Origin: Cervus elaphus
Lineage: Eukaryota > Chordata > Mammalia > Artiodactyla > Cervidae
Length of the DNA: 64,000 bases
Direction: 5' to 3'
NCBI RefSeq assembly: GCF_910594005.1
Contig: NC_057820.1
Location: 6,205,001 to 6,269,000, forward strand
Within the stretch, counting starts at the first letter, position 1. Every line of letters begins with the position of its first letter. Below the pieces are notes generated by a model. It was given only the letters and a program-made list of their open reading frames with translations, made no database searches and was not told where the DNA came from. The translations under genes and the position numbers were made by a program. Positions 45,146 through 56,147 of the stretch are shown piece after piece.

Positions 45146-46398
45146 TGAAGCTTCCTCTGGGGTCAGGTGCAGGGCTTGGGACTGATTGCTAAGGCCTCAG
45201 TCCCGACCTCGCCGGAGCTAACTGTCCTGGGATACTGATTCGTCACTTTGTAAATGTCAGGTCATCAATCCAGATGGGTTTGTGACGTTTGCAACCCAGC
45301 CTCCGTGTTTGCAGAAGTGTAACAATGACTGTCCCCGCTTCATACACAAACTGCCTCCCTCTTTTTTAAAAAAAACGAGGGACAGTCTCATAACTTGAGC
45401 AGATTTCTCATCGTGGGAAGCTCATTACTTTGCCGGGGATTGGTCCTTGCCTGTCGCTGACAATCCCCCATCTCTGGACCACTGTTTAGGGATTGTTGGT
45501 CTTAGGCGATGTTGCTCCTTCTCTGTTCTCTCCATTAGCTTGTCTGACTGTGATCCGGCACCTCTCATAAGACAGGTCCCGGGCCGAGCACCTGGGAGAG
45601 ACGGTGAGTGTGACGGTCACGGTCCTCACCCTCCTGGGCTGCAGGTCACATTGGAGCCATCACTCCACGCGACGGAAGGGCTGTAGTTCCTTGAAAGGGC
45701 AGGTGTAGTACTCCACAGCAGCACGAAGGAAGAATTCACAGCCAACCCAGACGTGGTCATCAGGACAGACTTCCTGGAGGAAGCAACATCCACACTCAGA
45801 CTTGAGTGTCCTCAGGAGAAGAGTAATGGGAATAATGTTCAAGCAGGGGGAGCTCCAAGTGAGGAAGGGAGAGAGCACGGGCTTTCCAGGGACTCGAGTG
45901 GCCAAGAAGGGGGCCAGGAAGCCAGGAGTAAGTAAGATAGGCCCCCGTGGAAAAGTTTGAATTAAACCTGGTGGGACCCCGTGGCATGCTGCTAAGCAAG
46001 AGAATGACATCATCGGATTGTCATTTCAGAAAGGACACCTGGAAGGTGGAGCCTTGGGTTCTGGGGTTTAGGCAGCCCTGGACTCTGTTCTATGGGGACC
46101 ACGTGGTTAGTGTGTTAAGCATTTGTAACTTTCCCTCTAATTCCCGGTCTGTAACTGATTAGCACACTGATGAAGAGCCTTTCAAGAAACCCAGCTGTAA
46201 ACTCAAGTGGGGGCCCTAGAACTCGACTCTTCCCTGAAACGCTATTTTTCTCATAAATGCTCCTTCTCTCTCTTGATTCTCTCCGTGCGGAACGTTGATG
46301 TTCTCAGTGGCGGTTAATCGCTCCAGTAACGTTTTCTGTTTTCTTGATGCATGCTGCCCGTGCTTGCACAAACTCTGCGACGGCTCTGCCCTCCTCAG
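45146..46398. other. Intron upstream of the microexon
   Basis: 45730-46030 may be an old dispersed repeat (acttcctggaggaagcaaca). The last 300 bases before the microexon look unique. Confidence 0.4.
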
Positions 46399-46425
46399 CC
46401 AGAAAACGTAGTCTTGACTCTGAAG
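46399..46425 (+). CDS. PROM1: PROM1 27-nt alternative microexon (residues 93-101, PENVVLTLK)
   Basis: Between ctctgccctcctcag and gtaacg lie exactly 27 bases reading PENVVLTLK in phase 0. This matches the mouse segment PENIILTLK and human PETVILGLK, and its place between the two neighbouring exons is right. In human and mouse this small exon is alternatively spliced and distinguishes two main prominin-1 forms; including it brings TM1 to residues 108-128 as in human. It lies in the extracellular segment just before TM1. It is too short to appear in an ordinary ORF scan. Length, phase, both splice sites and peptide agree, so chance is very unlikely. Whether and where it is spliced in this animal cannot be seen. 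Confidence 0.92.
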
Positions 46426-46780
46426 GTAACGCCCTTGCTTGCTGTTTGACGTTGCTCTGTGTAAAGCCCGCTGTGACGCTTTTGCCAGAATTCCCAGTTC
46501 CCTGTCCTCTCCACTGATGGTTTTTAAGTTGTTTCATTTTTGTTTCTGCCATCGTCTTCATCCTCTCTTTCAGCTCTAGTACTCCAGGAAAGAATAAGAA
46601 ACCATCTTGGCAAGATTAAAATTTCAATCTTCTCTTCAACACAACCCACAAAGCTGTCCGGAGATCTTGGTGTATCAGGACAATATTTAGGTCCTTGCCA
46701 GATCTTGGCCAGACTTCAGTCTAGACGTGAACTCTGGAAATGACATATCTTGTTCCAGATACTGTTCAACCCAGTATTTA

Positions 46781-46997
46781 GTCCTCCCTCGTGACTCAGA
46801 TGGTAAAGAATCCGCCTACAATGCCGGGTTCAATTCCTGGGTTGGGAAGATCCTCTGGAGAAGATCCCCTGGAGAAGAATACCCACTCCAGTATTCTTCC
46901 CTGGAGAATCCCAAAGACAGAGGAGCCTGGTGGGCTATGGTCCATGGGGTCACAAAGAGTCGGATACCACTGAGTGACTTTCGCTTCACTTCACTTC
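46781..46997 (+). mobile_element. Bov-tA SINE with internal duplication
   Basis: Sense: ctcagatggtaaagaatccg, ggttcaattcctgggttggg, then aagatcctctggagaagatcccctggag-type text with the gatcc.ctggaga unit doubled, and tccatggggtcacaaagagt. Confidence 0.9.
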
Positions 46998-47469
46998 ATT
47001 GGAAAGCTTATATACAAAATATAAAGTTCTTATCTGGAACTAAAGATAGTGCATGTAAAACATTTCAATACACCTTCTCTCCTGGATTTGGGGTTCTCTG
47101 TCTCCTAGGATTCAGAAGGATTTTAAATTCCTTTAGAAGTAGTAACAATTTTTAAAAATAGTTACAATTTAGAATACTTGCTGAGAAATGGTAGCAGAAT
47201 AAGTAAGAGTTCCGTGTGTCTAGAGCTGGTTTTTCAAGTGGCCAGTGATGTGAATCCTCAAGGGAGGGTTACAGACCAGCAAGTAATGACTCTGCATGGC
47301 CGTGGTGTCTGGTTTATTTTAAGGAGTATGTTTGATGAATGCATCAAAAATGCACTATTTTTCCTTTGTATCCTTTTAAGCTTATAGAATAAAGGATACC
47401 TAATTATATGGAATTAGGTAATATTCAAGTGCCGTGTACACCTAGTTCAATGCTCATAATAAGCATTTG

Positions 47470-47600
47470 CCCACAGAGTTAGCTAATATTGATTGAATGT
47501 TTGCTGTGTGCTGGGCACTTTGCTAGTTGTTTACACATTAGCTCATTTAATTATCTGTCCCTCTCAATCTGCTAACGACGTTAACCCTAATGTAACATTT
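47470..47600 (-). repeat. MIR fragment
   Basis: Antisense: tgtttgctgtgtgctgggca, tttacacattagctcattta. Confidence 0.65.
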
Positions 47601-48054
47601 CCTGCTTTAGAGAATTAAAAGCCTCCTCTGCCGGGATTCAGAGCAGGTTCTCAGACTCCCAAGTTCAGTGCTGTCTCACAAGGACATCACATTTACTTGT
47701 AGGAACAAGACATGGGTTTCGTTTTCCTTTGCTCCGCTTGGCTTCAGAATGTCTTGCTCTCTCGCTGCTCCGTAGTTCAAACTGCCAACCTGTAGCTTTT
47801 CTGCATTCTTTCACAATGTCTTCCTTTATGTCGGTGAGCACTAGCCTGCAGGGACTGGAACGAGAACAAGTTTTATCCTCCTGGTGCGTTAATTTTTACT
47901 AGGCTGGAATAAAGCCAGCTCTGTTTATGAAAACAGGTTTTGGTCATGTGATTGTGTCTAGAAATTGGGCTCGTTAGGAACCTAGAGATTTATGAGATGA
48001 AGGCTGCTGAGCCCCATCCCACCGGCCTGAAAGGGGCACGTATGGACCGTCTGC

Positions 48055-48190
48055 TTGTGCCAGGTACTTTCCTTGGCACCTTATCACTAATTGCATATGA
48101 TCTACAATGTTCATGATGACCTTACAAGGTATGTATTTTTATTCTCAGTACCTGGGTGAGGAAACTATCATGTTTGATTTGGAGAGACTG
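48055..48190 (-). repeat. MIR fragment
   Basis: Antisense: tgccaggtactttccttggc, accttacaaggtatgtattt and cctgggtgaggaaactatca. Confidence 0.65.
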
Positions 48191-48330
48191 AGACTTTTTC
48201 CCTTAAATTTAGGTATATTCCAGGTTCTTCTACAATGATGAATTTGTCATTAATTGATCCTATCCAAACTACTGTGAATCCTGAATAACTACTGCTGGTT
48301 CTGTCTTTCTGGTGAAAAACACCCTTGGTA

Positions 48331-48550
48331 TGTGTGTGTGTTTAGTCGCTCAGTTGTGTCTGGCTCTGCGAGCCCATGGACGGTAGCCTTGCCAGGCCCG
48401 TCTGTCCACGGGACTCTTCCCAACAAGAATCTTGGAGTGAGTTGCCAATTCCCCCTCCAGGGGATTGGCCTTCCCACCCAGGGACTGAAGCTGTGTCTCC
48501 TGCATCTCCCGCATTGCAGGCAGATTCTTTACGGCCGAGCCACCGGGGCT
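48331..48550 (-). mobile_element. Bov-tA SINE
   Basis: Antisense: tagtcgctcagttgtgtctg, aagaatcttggagtgagttg, gcattgcaggcagattcttt and gagccaccggggct. Confidence 0.9.
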
Positions 48551-48727
48551 TATTCATCATGCAAGGAGTTCTGGCAAAATTTATCATGCCATTTGAAAAC
48601 AAAGTACCTTTGAAAGTGAAAGTGGAAGAATTAATCTCTCAGTCATATCCGACTCTTTGGGGTTGAAATTAAACAATTTGCAGCTTGACTTTGCATTTGG
48701 ATATTTTCCTGGAAGTTGAAAGAAGGT

Positions 48728-48979
48728 CTTTTCCAGAACTGACTCACTGGATTCAGTGAGAAGAACTGACTCATTTGAAAAGACCCTGATGCTGGGAAAG
48801 ATTGAAGGCAGGAGGAGAAGGGAACTGACAGAGGATGAGATGGTTGGATGGCATCATCGACTCAATGGACATAAGTTTACGTAGGCTCCGGGAGTTGGTG
48901 ATGGACAGGGAAGCCTGGCATGCTGCAGTCCATGGGGTTGCAAAGAGTCGGACATGACTGAGCGACTGAACCGACTGAC
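48728..48979 (+). mobile_element. BovB 3' end with 11-bp TSD
   Basis: tgaaaagaccctgatgctgg, gatggttggatggcatcatc, gggagttggtgatggacagg and caaagagtcggacatgactg. TGAAAGAAGGT stands at 48717-48727 and 48980-48990. The 5' end repeats gaactgactcac twice. Confidence 0.9.
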
Positions 48980-49207
48980 TGAAAGAAGGTAGCAACTGCT
49001 TGATCCCATATTCTGACAACTGAAATCTCTGCATCCTTTGTTTCAGGAAGGATCTTCAAAGTGGACACATACGCACACACACACATACCCCTGAGGCTTT
49101 AAGCCATGATGGCAAATAGGTTGAAAAGCATGAAATGTTTACACTGTGGAATGTTCTCTGTGTAACTGGTATCATAGTCTTTGCTGTTTCTTTTGTTTGA
49201 CTTGCAG

Positions 49208-49413
49208 ATTATCTACTATGAGATCGGGGTTATTATCTGTGCTGCCCTGGGATTGCTGTTTATTATTCTGATGCCTCTGGTGGGATTTTTCTTTTGTCTG
49301 TGTCGTTGCTGTAACAAGTGTGGTGGAGAAATGCACCAGCGTCAGAAGAAAAATGGTCCCTTCCTCAAGAAGTATTTTACAGTCTCCCTCCTGGTGATCT
49401 GTGTGTTCATGAG
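49208..49413 (+). CDS. PROM1: PROM1 coding exon 4 (residues 102-169): TM1, cytoplasmic loop, most of TM2; GC donor
   Basis: The acceptor is tttgacttgcag. The exon reads IIYYEIGVII and then TM1 (about residues 108-128, ending GLLFIILMPLVG). It continues with the cysteine-rich cytoplasmic loop FFCLCRCCNKCGGEMHQRQK (Cys131, 133, 135, 136, 139), and KKNGPFLKKYF leading into TM2 (VSLLVICVFM). This is the most conserved stretch of the gene. The exon ends at ...ATG AG with intron start gcaagt. The donor is therefore AG|GCAAGT, and the two leftover bases plus C from the next exon give Ser170, exactly as in human. No GT donor nearby keeps frame and length. Reading through the intron stops at 49450. 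Confidence 0.93.
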
Positions 49414-49420
49414 GCAAGTA
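49414..49420 (+). promoter_or_regulatory. PROM1: Non-canonical GC splice donor of PROM1 intron 4
   Basis: The junction is ATG AG|GCAAGTA. GC donors normally need near-perfect pairing with U1 elsewhere, and every other position here fits the consensus. The matching acceptor is gcag at 60511-60514. Confidence 0.85.
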
Positions 49421-49814
49421 GAACCTTGGACAACAGCTGAGTGGGTCTGAGGCTGATGAGCAATACTTGTGTTTACCTGTTAAGCACATGAGCTTGAACC
49501 ACAAGAGAATACAGAAACAGGAAAAAGAAAAAAAAAAAAAGAAAACCAGAAAAGAGAACAAAGATGCTTGTCCCAAGCCTCACTATAAACAGAAGTTGGC
49601 AGTGTCATTGGACTGCTCTAGTTTAGGTGATAAGCCAACCTCGTGGTATTTTTTTCATTTTGAAGACATCTGAATAAAGTCGGGCCTGCAGAAAGCATTC
49701 GCCTTTCAGGACAGCACCTCCTTCCTCTTAAATAGCTCTCTCGAGACAGGGACCATGCAGGACGGCAGAGCAAGTATTTACTAGCTGGTCTTTATGTCCC
49801 AAGGGGTCTTTTTT

Positions 49815-49920
49815 TAAAAAGTTGTTCTGTTTTGTTTTTTTAAATTGAAGATCAGTTGATTTACAGTATGTTACTTTCAGATGTATAGCACAATGATTCA
49901 GTTATATGTACCTATGTGTG

Positions 49921-49952
<32 letters not shown>

Positions 49953-50060
49953 CACACATATATTCCTTTTCAGATTCTTTTCTTTTAAACATTATTACAA
50001 AATATTGAGTATAATTCCCTGCACTCTACAGATGGGTAGCGTCCTTGAATTGGGAGATTT
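49815..50060 (-). mobile_element. L1 3' end, antisense
   Basis: ttgaagatcagttgatttac, ttcagatgtatagcacaatg and aaaatattgagtataattcc. A (TA)n microsatellite of about 35 bases lies at 49919-49952. Confidence 0.85.
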
Positions 50061-50289
50061 AGAATATTGTTGGACGGAATTAGCTTCCTAATCATATAGC
50101 CAGTTTTCTTGATTTTTACAATTATCCTGGAACCCTGTCTTCCTTTTTTTTTTTTTTAAAGTTTGTTCAATGTAGATTCTTACTGTGAGAAAGAATCTGT
50201 TCACTATACCTCTCTCCCCATTGAAAACGATAATTACGCTTGCAGTCACAGGTTCTTGAGAGAATGATCTTCACAACTGTGACTCAGAG

Positions 50290-50575
50290 TAGGGAATGAG
50301 TGTGTGGCCATGGGGTAGGACTTGGGACGAACCGGGGGGTTGAGATTGGCGTGCGTGTACCGCAGCGTGTAAAGCAGAGAGTGGAAATGAGCTGCACAGC
50401 CCAGAGACCCCAGCTCGGGGCTCTGCGATGGCCGAGAGCGTTGGGATGGGTGTGCAGTGTGGGAGGGAGGCCCAGGAGGGACGGGAGACGTGTGTACCTG
50501 TGGCTGAGTCACTTCACTGTATGGCAGAAACTTACACGACATTGTGAAACAGCTGTACCCGTTTAATTAAACATA
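50290..50575 (+). mobile_element. L1 3' end, sense, diverged
   Basis: gtgtacctgtggctgagtca, cttcactgtatggcagaaac, acgacattgtgaaacagctg and a following A-rich stretch, as in the copy at 22388-22674. Confidence 0.7.
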
Positions 50576-50639
50576 GCATCAAGACTATTACTGAGTGAAA
50601 AATAAGTAACACATATATAAATCTAGAAATCTAGCTCCT

Positions 50640-50795
50640 TCAGGGATTTCTCGGGTTGTCCAGTGGTTAAGACTCCGTGCTTCCAATGAAGGGGTTGTGG
50701 GTTCGATCCCTGGTCAGGGAACTTAAGATCCCACATGCTGTGCATGCAGTGTGGCCAAAAATAAAATAAAATTCAATAAATAAAAAAAAATAATG
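50640..50795 (+). mobile_element. CHR-like tRNA-derived SINE with 11-bp TSD
   Basis: Sense: ggttgtccagtggttaagac, gggttcgatccctggtcagg, gatcccacatgctgtgcatg and an A-rich tail. ATCTAGCTCCT stands at 50629-50639 and 50796-50806. Confidence 0.92.
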
Positions 50796-51076
50796 ATCTA
50801 GCTCCTATAGTGTGCCATGTTCTCTAAACATTTCCTTCAGTGTTTTGCATGGCAATCTGGAGGCAGGTGCCTATACCCTAGTGATGCATTACCCAGTTAT
50901 AGAATTTGCCTATTTCTGGTTCTGTCGGTGTTCTTCCTTTTGGAAATGATATGGAACGCTCTCTTGAAGCCTGGAGCACACTTCATGACTTAGGATGTTT
51001 CTCCGGCAGCCCCTGCTGCTGCCAGAAGTCTTCAGTGGACTGACGAATCAGGACACTGCTTTTAAGCTGAGGACAA

Positions 51077-51165
51077 TTGTTGTGTAGTCACAAATTTGTG
51101 TCCGACTCTTTTGTGACCCCATGGATTGTAGAGCTCCAGGCTCCTCTGTCCATGGGATTTCTTGA
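51077..51165 (-). mobile_element. Bov-A SINE, truncated
   Basis: Antisense: tttgtgtccgactcttttgt, gaccccatggattgtagag and tctgtccatgggatttc; it then stops abruptly. Confidence 0.85.
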
Positions 51166-51169
51166 GTCC

Positions 51170-54045
51170 AAATCAGATTCCTTCAAAAGGAGTGTGCTTC
51201 ATGATCTTGGCACCCTGGTGGTGATATTTGGGCGTCTCTCCACATTCCTTCATCCATTCAATAAGCGTGTCATATCCAGAAATAAAGTGCCTGGGACATG
51301 AGTGATGCTGAGCTTCAAGGAGTCCCAGAGATAGTGAGGAGTGGAGAGTCACATCCTCCTTGATGTGTCTGCAAGCATCACAGTTGCTTGATAGCCGTGA
51401 GAAAGATTTTTCAAGTTTCGCTAAAGAACTGATATTGGGGAATTTAAGCAGAAAACAGACATTAAATAGAACAATTTAAAGCTCAGAAATTCTGGCTACA
51501 AACCAAAGAAGAAAAGTTCTTTAAGTGTGGGCATCAGTAGAGGCACGGAGAGAGGTACTCTTTGGGGAACTAAGAGTTCCCCAGCTGATTTCGCGCAGCT
51601 TGGTTTGACCACCAGGGAGTTTGTGTGTGTGTTTTGTCCGCAAGGCAGGGCTGTGGGTCCGCTCTCTCTTTCCTGTTTCCCTGTGTGCCTCTGTCTCTTG
51701 GTTTGTAATTTGAATCTGGCTGCTTTCGCCCACTGAACTCTGAAAGGCAGCTTAAGGCTGGGGCGATGGTGATTCCAGATGTCCCCAGGCTCTCTGCTTG
51801 GTGTTTGAAGTGTTTTCAGGAATGTACAGACCCTACAGCTGGGGGAGTAGCTACCAGAGGAACGTCAGTGACCGCCCAAGACAAGTCAGAGCCTGTGCAT
51901 TTCCTTGAAGCCTGAAGCTTACATCCTTCATTCATCCAGAGTCTTGAACTGTGGTCCCTCTTCCTCTCTACACACCCCGGGACATCAAAGATGAGGTTCA
52001 GGTGACAAAGTGTCTTTTGAAAATACTTGTCCGAGGGGCTTCTTGTTAGCATGATTACTTAATAGTTTTCACTTCATGTAGATACATGTTATGTAAAGAT
52101 ATATAAATGTTACAGCTTCAGTGTCAGCAATAAGCTTGGCTTTCATTTTATATAAAATGAGTGCTACATAAATTTTTTTATTCTTGAGGACTCAGACTTA
52201 TCAAACAAATTTAGATGAGGTTTTTTTTCTCTCTTGAGTATATTTTAGTTTAGAAAATCATTTTAAAAAATACATCTGTGATTCTATAATCTTCTGTATA
52301 TTCAGTGAAGATATTTTGCCCACTCAAGTAAAACGTATAATTTAATATCATAATTTTAAATTCAATATAATTAAACCAGAGTGAATCTACTCTTTGAGGC
52401 TGTGACACATTTTAAATTAATTTATTTCACATAATACATTGAATTTATATACAAATTATAGATAGGTCTAAATAAGAGGAGTATTAAAATTGTTTTGTTT
52501 ACCTTAAATTCAGACTAGAAATTTAAACTTCTTTACTTTGAATTTAAAAAATTTAAATAGTGACTTTAAGTCATCCTTTTAGAATATCTACTTGTTTGTA
52601 TTTTCTTCAACATCATGAGTTGTTTTAAATGTTTGCAAGTAAACAAAACTAGCCAAGAAGATTAAAAACCAGAGGAAAACAGAAATATCTATACTATGAC
52701 TAGAAAAAAAGGAGGAGGAACTATGTCCGTAAAATCAGAATATTAGATAAAATAAGAGGAGAGTGAGTGTCCACAAAATCAGAAGGCAGAAGGAGAGAGA
52801 AAAAGAGGTGTTAGCGTATGCTTCCAAAGACCTCAGCAGAGATTGAATATTACTGATATTTAATCTTTGTATGTGATTTTTTTAATAAGTCCTTTCAGGA
52901 GCCCAGAGCAGTCCATTTGCCCTTTATCAGGTTCAGTCCCATTTTGTGGTTCTATACTAAGTGTTACATTCAAAAAGAAGTTGGTTTTTAAGTGTCTCGG
53001 TTTTTTTTTTTAATACATCCTATTTTGCAAAATTTTTTAAAATCTTTTCTTTCTAATTGAGAAAAGTATAGGTGTCAAGGAGAAAGATCCCCTGGTATAT
53101 GTGGAATGTATGTGGTCGTGTTCTTTCTCCTGTTGAGCTTTTCCCAAGGCAGCTGTGGAATGTTCGAATTCCACAGACCCTGATGTATGTTTACGTAAGT
53201 CTGTTTGACGATCAGCAGTAGATTACATCACCCCGTCTTACGGTAGACTCTAAGCAGATGTGTCTCGCTCCAGAAAAAAAACAGGTTTTCTCTCCTTTCT
53301 TTCCTTTGCATTTATCATCACTGAATTTTTCAGAATTTCAAAAAGGTTGTAAGCAACAACAAAAGGGACAGCTGTGCCTTTCTTTCTCCAGCATGCAGTT
53401 GTTGCCGAGCGTACCAGTCAGCTTTTGCCAGGTACTGGGGTGAAAACTGAATCCCAGTCATTTTCAGGAAGGTGGCTCTTTTCAAAGTTCATTTTTGTTG
53501 TTGGTCTTAGGATGTGATGTCAATTCCGGGTTTGGAGGCCACAAACTTCTAGAAAAGAAATCGAGCAAGCATGCCTGGAAAATCATGAGACTTTTTAATG
53601 AGAGGGCTAGTTATTTAAAATTGAAGCTGAAATTGAAAAGGTATCTTTAAAAAGTAAGAGGTCAGTTACAAACTTAAAGCATTTATTTGGCTCTTATTGG
53701 CGAACTTCATTGTCAGTAGGAATTGGTAGAAAAAAATTGCTACCCATCTTAAAGGTTTAGAAACTCTAAAAACTTTTAAGCATTTACTTTTAAGTGTGTA
53801 TGAGGGAAAAGTAGTGTGTCCATGTAAAATATAGAAAGTGTCATGTTATATATCATAAAATAAATGCCCATCTTCTGCTAAAAACTTCAAGAGATTTTGT
53901 TGTACAACATAAAAGTATGTGGTTTGATAGCTTAAAGGCTTTTTTTGTGTCAGTGCCAGAGAACTGATAGTCATTTGGCTATCATTTGATTGAAATCTTA
54001 TTCCCTTTTTATGTGAGGTGAATCTTCCTCATTATCATTAAATCC
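51170..54045. other. 2.9 kb of AT-rich intron with no recognised repeat
   Basis: This is the longest stretch in the window where I identify no SINE, LINE or LTR. 52000-53060 is especially AT-rich. I see no exon, RNA gene or strong motif. Confidence 0.45.
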
Positions 54046-54054
54046 CAAGAGTTG

Positions 54055-54277
54055 ATTGAAAGTGAAAGTGTTAGTCACTCAAGTCATGTCTGACTCTGCC
54101 ACCCCATGGATTGTAGCCACCAGGCTCATCTGTACATGGAATTTAATTCCCCAGGCAAGAATACTGGAGTGGGTTGCCACTCTATTTTCCAGGGGTTCTT
54201 CCTGACCCAGGGATCAAACCCGGGTCTCCTGCATTGCAGGCAGATTCTTTACCACCTGAGCCACTAAGGAAGCCCGA
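54055..54277 (-). mobile_element. Bov-tA SINE (cluster copy 1)
   Basis: Antisense: gtgttagtcactcaagtcat, aagaatactggagtgggttg, cccgggtctcctgcattgca and ttctttaccacctgagccac. Confidence 0.92.
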
Positions 54278-54431
54278 TAGTTGACTGCTGGTCATTAAAA
54301 AAAAAAAAACCAAAATATTAATTCATGTGATTTTTTTTTTTTTTTTTTACCTAAAAGGACATTGAATAATAAGGAATGTCTGAACCAACAGCCGCCCGCC
54401 CGCCCCCCTCCCCCAAATGTAACTTTTAAAT

Positions 54432-54645
54432 TCTCTTGTTGTTTATTCCTAAGTTGTGTCCAACTCTTTTGAGACCCCATATACTGTAGCCCTCCAGGCT
54501 CCTCTGTCCATGGGATTTTCCAGGCAGGGAGACTGGGGTCAGTTGCCATTTCCTTCTCCAGGGGATCTTCCTGACCCAGGGATGTAACTCTCCTCTCTCA
54601 CTTTGGCAGGCAGTTTCCTTACCACCGAGCCACCAGGGAAGCCCC
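54432..54645 (-). mobile_element. Bov-tA SINE (cluster copy 2)
   Basis: Antisense: aagttgtgtccaactctttt, ccatgggattttccaggcag, gggatcttcctgacccaggg and accaccgagccaccagggaa. Confidence 0.9.
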
Positions 54646-54649
54646 CTTA

Positions 54650-54842
54650 TTGCTCTGCTGTGCTGTGCTTAGTCACTCATCATGTCCAACTCTCTGTGAC
54701 CCCATGGACTGTAGCCTGCCAGGTCCCTCTGTCCAAGGGGGCTCTCCAGGCAAGAATACTGGAGTGGTTTGCCCAGGGATCAAACTTGGATCTCCTGCAT
54801 TGCAGGCAGATTCTTTAGCATCTGAGCCACCAGGGAAGCCCA
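54650..54842 (-). mobile_element. Bov-tA SINE (cluster copy 3)
   Basis: Antisense: gcttagtcactcatcatgtc, aagaatactggagtggtttg, ggatctcctgcattgcaggc and tctgagccaccagggaagcc. It abuts copy 2. Confidence 0.92.
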
Positions 54843-54935
54843 AGAATACAGGAGTGGGTAGCCTATCCCTTCTCCAGTGGGTCTCCCACTTTGCAGGCGG
54901 ATTCTTTACCAGCTGAGCTACCAGGGAAGCCCTCT
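54843..54935 (-). mobile_element. Bov-tA SINE (cluster copy 4, 5' part missing)
   Basis: Antisense: agaatacaggagtgggtagc, cttctccagtgggtctccca and agctgagctaccagggaagc. It follows copy 3 directly. Confidence 0.9.
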
Positions 54936-55830
54936 TAATTCTCTATTTCTATTTGAATAAGAGTTATACAATTGGTTTGTGTAGTATTCAGATTTTTTTC
55001 TTTGGTTTGCTGGTAGTATTTAAAAATGGGAAATTTTTTTTAAATAGGAAATTTTATTTAGATTCCCAGATTTTTGTGAATAATTGGAAGATCTGGCAAC
55101 TCTGGTCTTCTTGCATCAAGGCAGCACTTACCAGAGGCACAGAGAATCTCTGCCATCACCACCTCTGATCTCCCAGCTCTCCCAGTCCAGCCCACACAGT
55201 TTGCCCTTCATGCTTTCTGCCTGCCTGCATAGGCATTTGAATTTGTCATCTTTAATTTAAGTATAAAATTTGCAGTGAGTTGTGATTATGAAAATCAGCT
55301 TTGAAAGTTGGCTGAATTCTACCCCAGAATTCTGTTTAGTACAGTTTTTGAAAAATGATCCATGGCTTTCATTTTAATTAGATTCATAACTGAGTAACAG
55401 AAATGTGTCTTTAAATATGTTGCATTGAAAGTCAGCTGTTTTTTTTGCAATGCCATGTTTCCTGATTTATGTTTGGAGTGAAGGCATTTATTCACTAAAG
55501 GGATGGTTTCTGCCTGGGACACTCTGAACCTATGGCTAATCTTCTAAATGGACCAGATGAAACAAAGCCCAGTCCTTAAATCCATCTGCACCAAGCACCC
55601 ACCTTGGACACAAGACCCTGCATTACCCAAGGTTGACCAAGAAGCAGTTCCCACCTCTTTTTAGGGCAGTTCAGCACAGGTGGAAATAAGGCAAAAGAGA
55701 GTATGAAGTGAGACAAACCCGTCAGAACTTCAGGGTGAGCCTTCTGGGAGTTCAAGGCAAGGCGTTCTCCTATCCAGGGGATTCAGGGAAAAGTTAACAA
55801 CAAAACTGTTAGTTTGTAACCATCCAACGG
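54936..55830. other. Intronic sequence, nothing recognised
   Basis: No repeat, exon or motif of note. Confidence 0.4.
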
Positions 55831-55837
55831 AAGGTTC

Positions 55838-56147
55838 AAAGCAGTCCATCCTAAAGGAAATCAGTCCTGAATATTCATTGGAAGGACTGATGCTGAAGCT
55901 GAAATTCCAATACTTTGGTCACCTGATGGGAAGAACTGATTCACTGGAAAAGACCCTGATGCTGGGAAAGATTGAGGGCAGGAGGAGAAGGGGATGACAG
56001 AGGATGAGATGGTTGGATGGCATCACTGACTCGGACCTGAGTTTGAGCAAGCTCCAGGAGTTGGTGATGGACAGGGAAGCCTGGTGTGTTGCAGTCCATG
56101 GGGTTGCAAAGAGTCGGACACGACTGAGCCATTAAACTGACCGAATG
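55838..56147 (+). mobile_element. BovB 3' fragment
   Basis: cagtccatcctaaaggaaat, gaatattcattggaaggact, cacctgatgggaagaactga and gcaaagagtcggacacgact. Confidence 0.92.

Noticed and set aside
49388..49413. A GT donor (after 49393) instead of the GC donor
   Set aside because: It would remove the end of TM2 and shift the frame into exon 5; the GC junction keeps length and Ser170.
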